Source: an uncultured bacterium (GTDB taxonomy: Bacteria; Planctomycetota; Uabimicrobiia; Uabimicrobiales; JABWCH01). Taken from it: a stretch of DNA of 9,529 nucleotides. Location of the stretch: the NCBI GenBank assembly GCA_938003875.1, contig CALKWO010000284.1:1-9529 (forward strand). The letters run 5' to 3'. This document shows, in pieces, positions 6,872 through 9,529 of this stretch. Positions within the stretch are counted from its first letter, which is position 1; each line of letters starts with the position of its first letter. The position numbers and the translations under genes are program-made. The notes beneath the pieces were generated by a model. It had not been told where the DNA came from. It saw only the letters and a list, made by a program, of their open reading frames with translations, and did not search any database.

Positions 6872-7384
6872 ATGTCAGAAAAAATTATCATGGAAACATC
6901 TTTAGGCAATATTCATCTGGAACTCGACAAGGAAAAGGCACCTATTAGCGTAGAAAATTTTCTTCAATATGTTGACGATAGATTTTTTGATGGGCTTATA
7001 TTTCATAGAGTAATCAAGGATTTTATGATTCAGGGTGGAGGTTTTGATAAAAATATAAAGCAAAAGCCCAATGCAAAAAAGCCTATCCAGAATGAAGCAA
7101 AAAATGGACTGAAAAACCTTCGTGGAACAATCGCTATGGCGCGTACATCCGATATCAACAGTGCCACTGCTCAATTTTTCATCAATCTAAAAGACAATTC
7201 TTTCCTGGATCATGGATTCAGGGATTATGGATATGCTGTATTTGGTAAGGTCGTGCAAGGATTAGACGTAGTGGATAAAATCGGAGCTGTCAAAACCCAG
7301 ACCAAAAACGGTATGGGCGATGTTCCAGTAGAAACAGTGCAAATTATTTCAATAAAAAGGGCTACGCCAGTAAAATCCAACTAA
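6872..7384 (+). CDS. ppiB: Cyclophilin-type peptidyl-prolyl cis-trans isomerase
   Basis: This protein catalyses cis-trans isomerisation of Xaa-Pro bonds and assists protein folding. Its 170 residues match the usual length of single-domain bacterial PpiB. There is no signal peptide, so it acts in the cytosol. Family motifs are clear: FHRVIKDFMIQGGGF at 44-58, with the catalytic Arg46 and the Phe51/Met52/Gln54 pocket residues, then LRGTIAMAR, SATAQFFINL, FLDHGFRDYGYAVFGKVV and the final VQIISIK strand. The start at ATG 6872 is set by the Shine-Dalgarno embedded in the upstream stop, only 11 bases away. It could serve the folding of the proline-containing, beta-rich giant encoded just upstream, but housekeeping use is equally likely. 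No unusual residues are visible. Confidence 0.95.
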   Translation: MSEKIIMETSLGNIHLELDKEKAPISVENFLQYVDDRFFDGLIFHRVIKDFMIQGGGFDKNIKQKPNAKKPIQNEAKNGLKNLRGTIAMARTSDINSATAQFFINLKDNSFLDHGFRDYGYAVFGKVVQGLDVVDKIGAVKTQTKNGMGDVPVETVQIISIKRATPVKSN

Positions 7385-7407
7385 AAGGCTATGGCCAGTC
7401 AATGAAT

Positions 7408-7420
7408 ATAGGAAGCCTAT
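7408..7420 (+). promoter_or_regulatory. Small hairpin covering the Shine-Dalgarno of the membrane protein gene
   Basis: ATAGG (7408-7412) and CCTAT (7416-7420) are complementary around AAG, ending one base before ATG 7422. The ribosome-binding AGGA (7410-7413) sits in the stem and loop. The stem is only 5 bp, so any effect on translation would be modest; this may be chance. Confidence 0.3.
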
Positions 7421-7421
7421 C

Positions 7422-8405
7422 ATGGAAGTAATAGCATGTCCTAATTGTGGAAAGCTTCTTCAATATGATACTCGTAAAGAAAATTTTATGATTGATTGCC
7501 CCAAGTGTGGCGAAGTTCCCTTATTGGAAGACAGCCAGGTGATCACGATTTCTGAAGGAAAACTTTGTGGCCCAGGATTGAAAAACCTGGAAGACAAAGC
7601 TGGCGAGGAAATGCTTATCTATGAAGGTAAGACATCCCAGAATAAAATCCATGAGGAATCCGTGATCGAAGGGTTCCAGGGGCCTACCATAAAAATGGAT
7701 TCCAGGGATCGGCAGTCTTTGAATCCTATGAACAACGCTGCATTTAAAGCAAAGATCCCAACGGGTACAGTAGAAGAAAAATATGATTTTGAATATAAAT
7801 CGAATCAACCTAGTAAGCTAAGATATGGGCCAAAGGAAAGGACGGTCAAAAGAGGCTCTTCTCCTAAAACACAAACGCCTAATGCTTCTTTGAAGAAACA
7901 GGAAAGGGCATTACCTCCTAAAGTGCCTAGGCCAGTCTATAATAAAAAAACACCACCCTGGCAGCATTTTGCCCTTTTCTATGGTACTATAGGTATTGTC
8001 CTTTTAACTTTGATCATCGTTACAGTGTATAAATACACACGTCCTCCTAGAGAAGTCATAGTGCATAATGGCGGAGCACCAAAACTCTGGAATCAGGCAG
8101 AAAATGATTATCGGGAAGGAGAATTGTATTACCAGGAAGCTTCCTATAATCGTGCCAACAAGCAACAATACATGGAAAAACTTAAGCTTTCTCAAGCTTG
8201 CTACCAAAAAGCATTGGAAATGGGAAAACAATCCTGGCAACAGCATATTCAAGATCTGATTCAAAAAGAAAATATGTCTGCTAAAGAAGCAGAAGAATAT
8301 GCTCTTATTAATCATGGTGGCTATCAGCAAAAAATGCAAAAATGGCAGCAAGAGTATAAAAAGATTGAAGAAGAGATTGCTCTGCTAGAAAAAGAAAAAA
8401 AATAA
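7422..8405 (+). CDS. Single-pass membrane protein: zinc ribbon, TM, TPR-like/coiled-coil tail
   Basis: I do not recognise this 327-residue protein as a named family. It begins with a zinc ribbon, CPNCG and CPKCG (Cys6, Cys9, Cys26, Cys29). Next comes a polar, probably disordered basic segment (about 60-178, rich in Lys, Pro and Ser). One hydrophobic helix covers about 183-203 and is followed by KYTRPPR. The tail (about 222-327) is helical, with a TPR-like stretch (ENDYREGELYYQEA ... ACYQKALEMGK) and a Lys/Glu coiled coil ending in EKEKK. There is no N-terminal signal peptide, so the internal helix is probably the anchor. By its likely topology the zinc ribbon is cytosolic and the tail is outside, although Lys-rich flanks on both sides leave orientation uncertain. 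Zinc ribbons also occur in the operon's first protein, so it may be a membrane dock for the signalling module (inference). AGGA at 7410 supports the start. Confidence 0.8.
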   Translation: MEVIACPNCGKLLQYDTRKENFMIDCPKCGEVPLLEDSQVITISEGKLCGPGLKNLEDKAGEEMLIYEGKTSQNKIHEESVIEGFQGPTIKMDSRDRQSLNPMNNAAFKAKIPTGTVEEKYDFEYKSNQPSKLRYGPKERTVKRGSSPKTQTPNASLKKQERALPPKVPRPVYNKKTPPWQHFALFYGTIGIVLLTLIIVTVYKYTRPPREVIVHNGGAPKLWNQAENDYREGELYYQEASYNRANKQQYMEKLKLSQACYQKALEMGKQSWQQHIQDLIQKENMSAKEAEEYALINHGGYQQKMQKWQQEYKKIEEEIALLEKEKK

Positions 8406-8417
8406 AGGAAATCTGGT

Positions 8418-9071
8418 ATGAAATTTTTTTTAGATACAGCCAATATCTCTCATATTAAGCAAATTCATGAGCTAGGATTGCTGGATGGTGTCACAACAAA
8501 CCCTAGCCTGATAGCAAAGACAGGAAAGCCATTCAAGGTGGTTTTCCAGGAAATTTGCGATCTGGTAAAAGGGCCTGTCAGTCTGGAGGTGATTGCCACA
8601 GAATCCGCCAAGATGATTGAAGAAGCTCATGAGCTTGCCCGTTTCGGAAAGAATGTCGTCATCAAAATTCCCATGACATTAGAAGGGATAAAAGCAGTTA
8701 AAATACTTTCCGAAGAAGGAATCAAGACAAACGTCACTTTATGTTTCAGCCCTTTGCAGGCTCTTCTCGCAGCTAAGGCAAAAGCAACATATATAAGTCC
8801 CTTTATTGGCCGTCTCGATGATTGTGCACACAACGGAATGGATCTTGTACGAGAAATCAAGACAATCTATAAAAATTATTCCTTTGATACCCAAATCATC
8901 GTAGCAAGCATTCGCCATCCTCTCCATATTTTGGATGCAGCTTTGCTAGGAGCCGATATTGCTACCGTGCCTTTTGAAGTCTTTAACAAAATCGCTCTGC
9001 ATCCTCTGACAGAAAAAGGTTTGGAGCTATTTTTACAAGATTGGAAAAAAGTCCCTGTAGAAAATGCTTAA
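8418..9071 (+). CDS. fsa: Transaldolase, small Fsa/TalC (MipB) family; fructose-6-phosphate aldolase-like
   Basis: This is a class I aldolase-fold enzyme of 217 residues, the usual length for this family. It probably transfers a dihydroxyacetone unit between sugar phosphates in the non-oxidative pentose phosphate pathway. Motifs are FLDTAN (Asp6), GVTTNPSLIAKTG (Asn28), SLEVIATE, VVIKIPMT with the Schiff-base Lys83, and ISPFIGRLDD (Arg132). Two positions separate true fructose-6-phosphate aldolases from transaldolases. E. coli FsaA has Gln59 and Tyr131; this protein has Glu57 and Phe129, as in transaldolases. I therefore favour transaldolase activity, although automatic annotation may call it fructose-6-phosphate aldolase. 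The Shine-Dalgarno AAAGGA (8404-8409) overlaps the previous stop codon, with 12 bases between the genes, so translation is probably coupled. It is cytosolic. Confidence 0.93.
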   Translation: MKFFLDTANISHIKQIHELGLLDGVTTNPSLIAKTGKPFKVVFQEICDLVKGPVSLEVIATESAKMIEEAHELARFGKNVVIKIPMTLEGIKAVKILSEEGIKTNVTLCFSPLQALLAAKAKATYISPFIGRLDDCAHNGMDLVREIKTIYKNYSFDTQIIVASIRHPLHILDAALLGADIATVPFEVFNKIALHPLTEKGLELFLQDWKKVPVENA

Positions 9072-9096
9072 AATTATCAAGAATAGAAAACTATAG

Positions 9097-9105
9097 TTTG
9101 AAAGG
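9097..9105 (+). promoter_or_regulatory. Shine-Dalgarno of the lipoprotein gene
   Basis: TTTGAAAGG, followed by GG, lies 9 bases before ATG 9115. It is the third copy of this 9-mer in the window, each just ahead of a gene. Confidence 0.75.
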
Positions 9106-9114
9106 GGAAAAAAT

Positions 9115-9513
9115 ATGAATACAAGAATCCTCATCTATCTTTTTATTTTTGTTTTTATTCTTATGGGATGTTCTTCTAAAGAAGCCCGTTTGAATCAAGA
9201 ATACGAAAGGCTTTCCAGAGAAGTAGATGGAATGCAGGAAGAGCTTAAAGCAACTGTAAACGCTCAGAATGCGGCAGAAGACTATGCCAGAGCTCAGGAT
9301 GCCTATAACAAAAAAATCGAAAAGCTGGTGGAAGTCCGCAGAGCTAATTCAGAGAAAGGGATTCCACTTGGCCCTAATGTAGAGCCTCAGGCACAGCCAC
9401 AAGATGCCGTAAAAAATTTGAAACAAAACTTCGATGTTCTTTCTGACCAGGTGGCTGAACTCAAAAAGAAAAAGGCCAAAGTTGTAGAAGAGCAAATGGG
9501 AATACAGAAATAA
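9115..9513 (+). CDS. Small coiled-coil lipoprotein
   Basis: This 132-residue protein has a lipoprotein signal peptide: Arg4, a hydrophobic stretch 5-17, then lipobox LMGC with the modified Cys19, followed by Ser-Ser-Lys. The absence of Asp at +2 fits outer-membrane sorting in a typical diderm, a rule that may not hold in this lineage. The mature part is charged and helical: a heptad-like stretch (about 25-75), a Pro/Gln/Ala-rich break (about 82-95) and a second coiled coil (about 96-128) ending in Lys/Glu-rich sequence. No enzyme motif is visible, and I do not recognise a named family. It lies 43 bases after the transaldolase gene. Its coiled coils could pair with the outer tail of the membrane protein encoded at 7422-8405, which is speculative. 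The gene is complete. Confidence 0.82.
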   Translation: MNTRILIYLFIFVFILMGCSSKEARLNQEYERLSREVDGMQEELKATVNAQNAAEDYARAQDAYNKKIEKLVEVRRANSEKGIPLGPNVEPQAQPQDAVKNLKQNFDVLSDQVAELKKKKAKVVEEQMGIQK

Positions 9514-9529
9514 CGCCTTTAGATGATAA

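Noticed and set aside
7352..7399. Loose direct repeat (AAAAAGGGCTACGCCAGT and TAAAAGGCTATGGCCAGT) at the cyclophilin 3' end
   Set aside because: Imperfect, only two copies, and one lies in coding sequence; not distinct from chance.

Overview
The window reads as one co-directional block of seven genes, all on the + strand, in moderately AT-rich DNA (about 40% GC by eye). Gaps between genes are 11 to 71 bases, and I see no convincing terminator between them, so most or all of them could be one operon. The organism cannot be fixed from this window. The mix of Ser/Thr kinase-like proteins, an FHA protein, zinc ribbons, FN3-like repeats and an outer-membrane-type lipoprotein would suit a low-GC planctomycete-like or other kinase-rich diderm lineage. 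That is an inference with low confidence.

Region 1-142 is non-coding. It carries a triple CTCTGTG direct repeat, a perfect 10-bp hairpin and the ribosome binding site of the first gene. Region 143-6860 is a phospho-signalling module of three genes. The first encodes a soluble protein with two zinc ribbons, an acidic linker containing 36-bp tandem repeats, and a C-terminal FHA domain. The second encodes a compact, apparently active Ser/Thr kinase with an atypical non-RD catalytic loop. The third encodes a 1430-residue protein in which a degenerate pseudokinase domain is followed by about twelve FN3-like beta-sandwich segments, with no signal peptide or membrane segment.

Region 6872-9513 holds a PpiB-type cyclophilin, a single-pass membrane protein with a cytosolic zinc ribbon and a TPR/coiled-coil outer part, a transaldolase of the small Fsa/TalC family, and a short coiled-coil lipoprotein.

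The simplest working model is a kinase-to-FHA phosphorelay with a pseudokinase/FN3 scaffold, co-expressed with a folding helper, a pentose-phosphate enzyme and two envelope proteins. The kinase and FHA pairing recalls actinobacterial PknG with GarA/OdhI. This is an analogy from motifs and layout, not demonstrated homology. The most unusual items are the pseudokinase-FN3 giant, the repeat-expanded FHA linker, and a near-perfect palindrome embedded in frame inside the giant gene.
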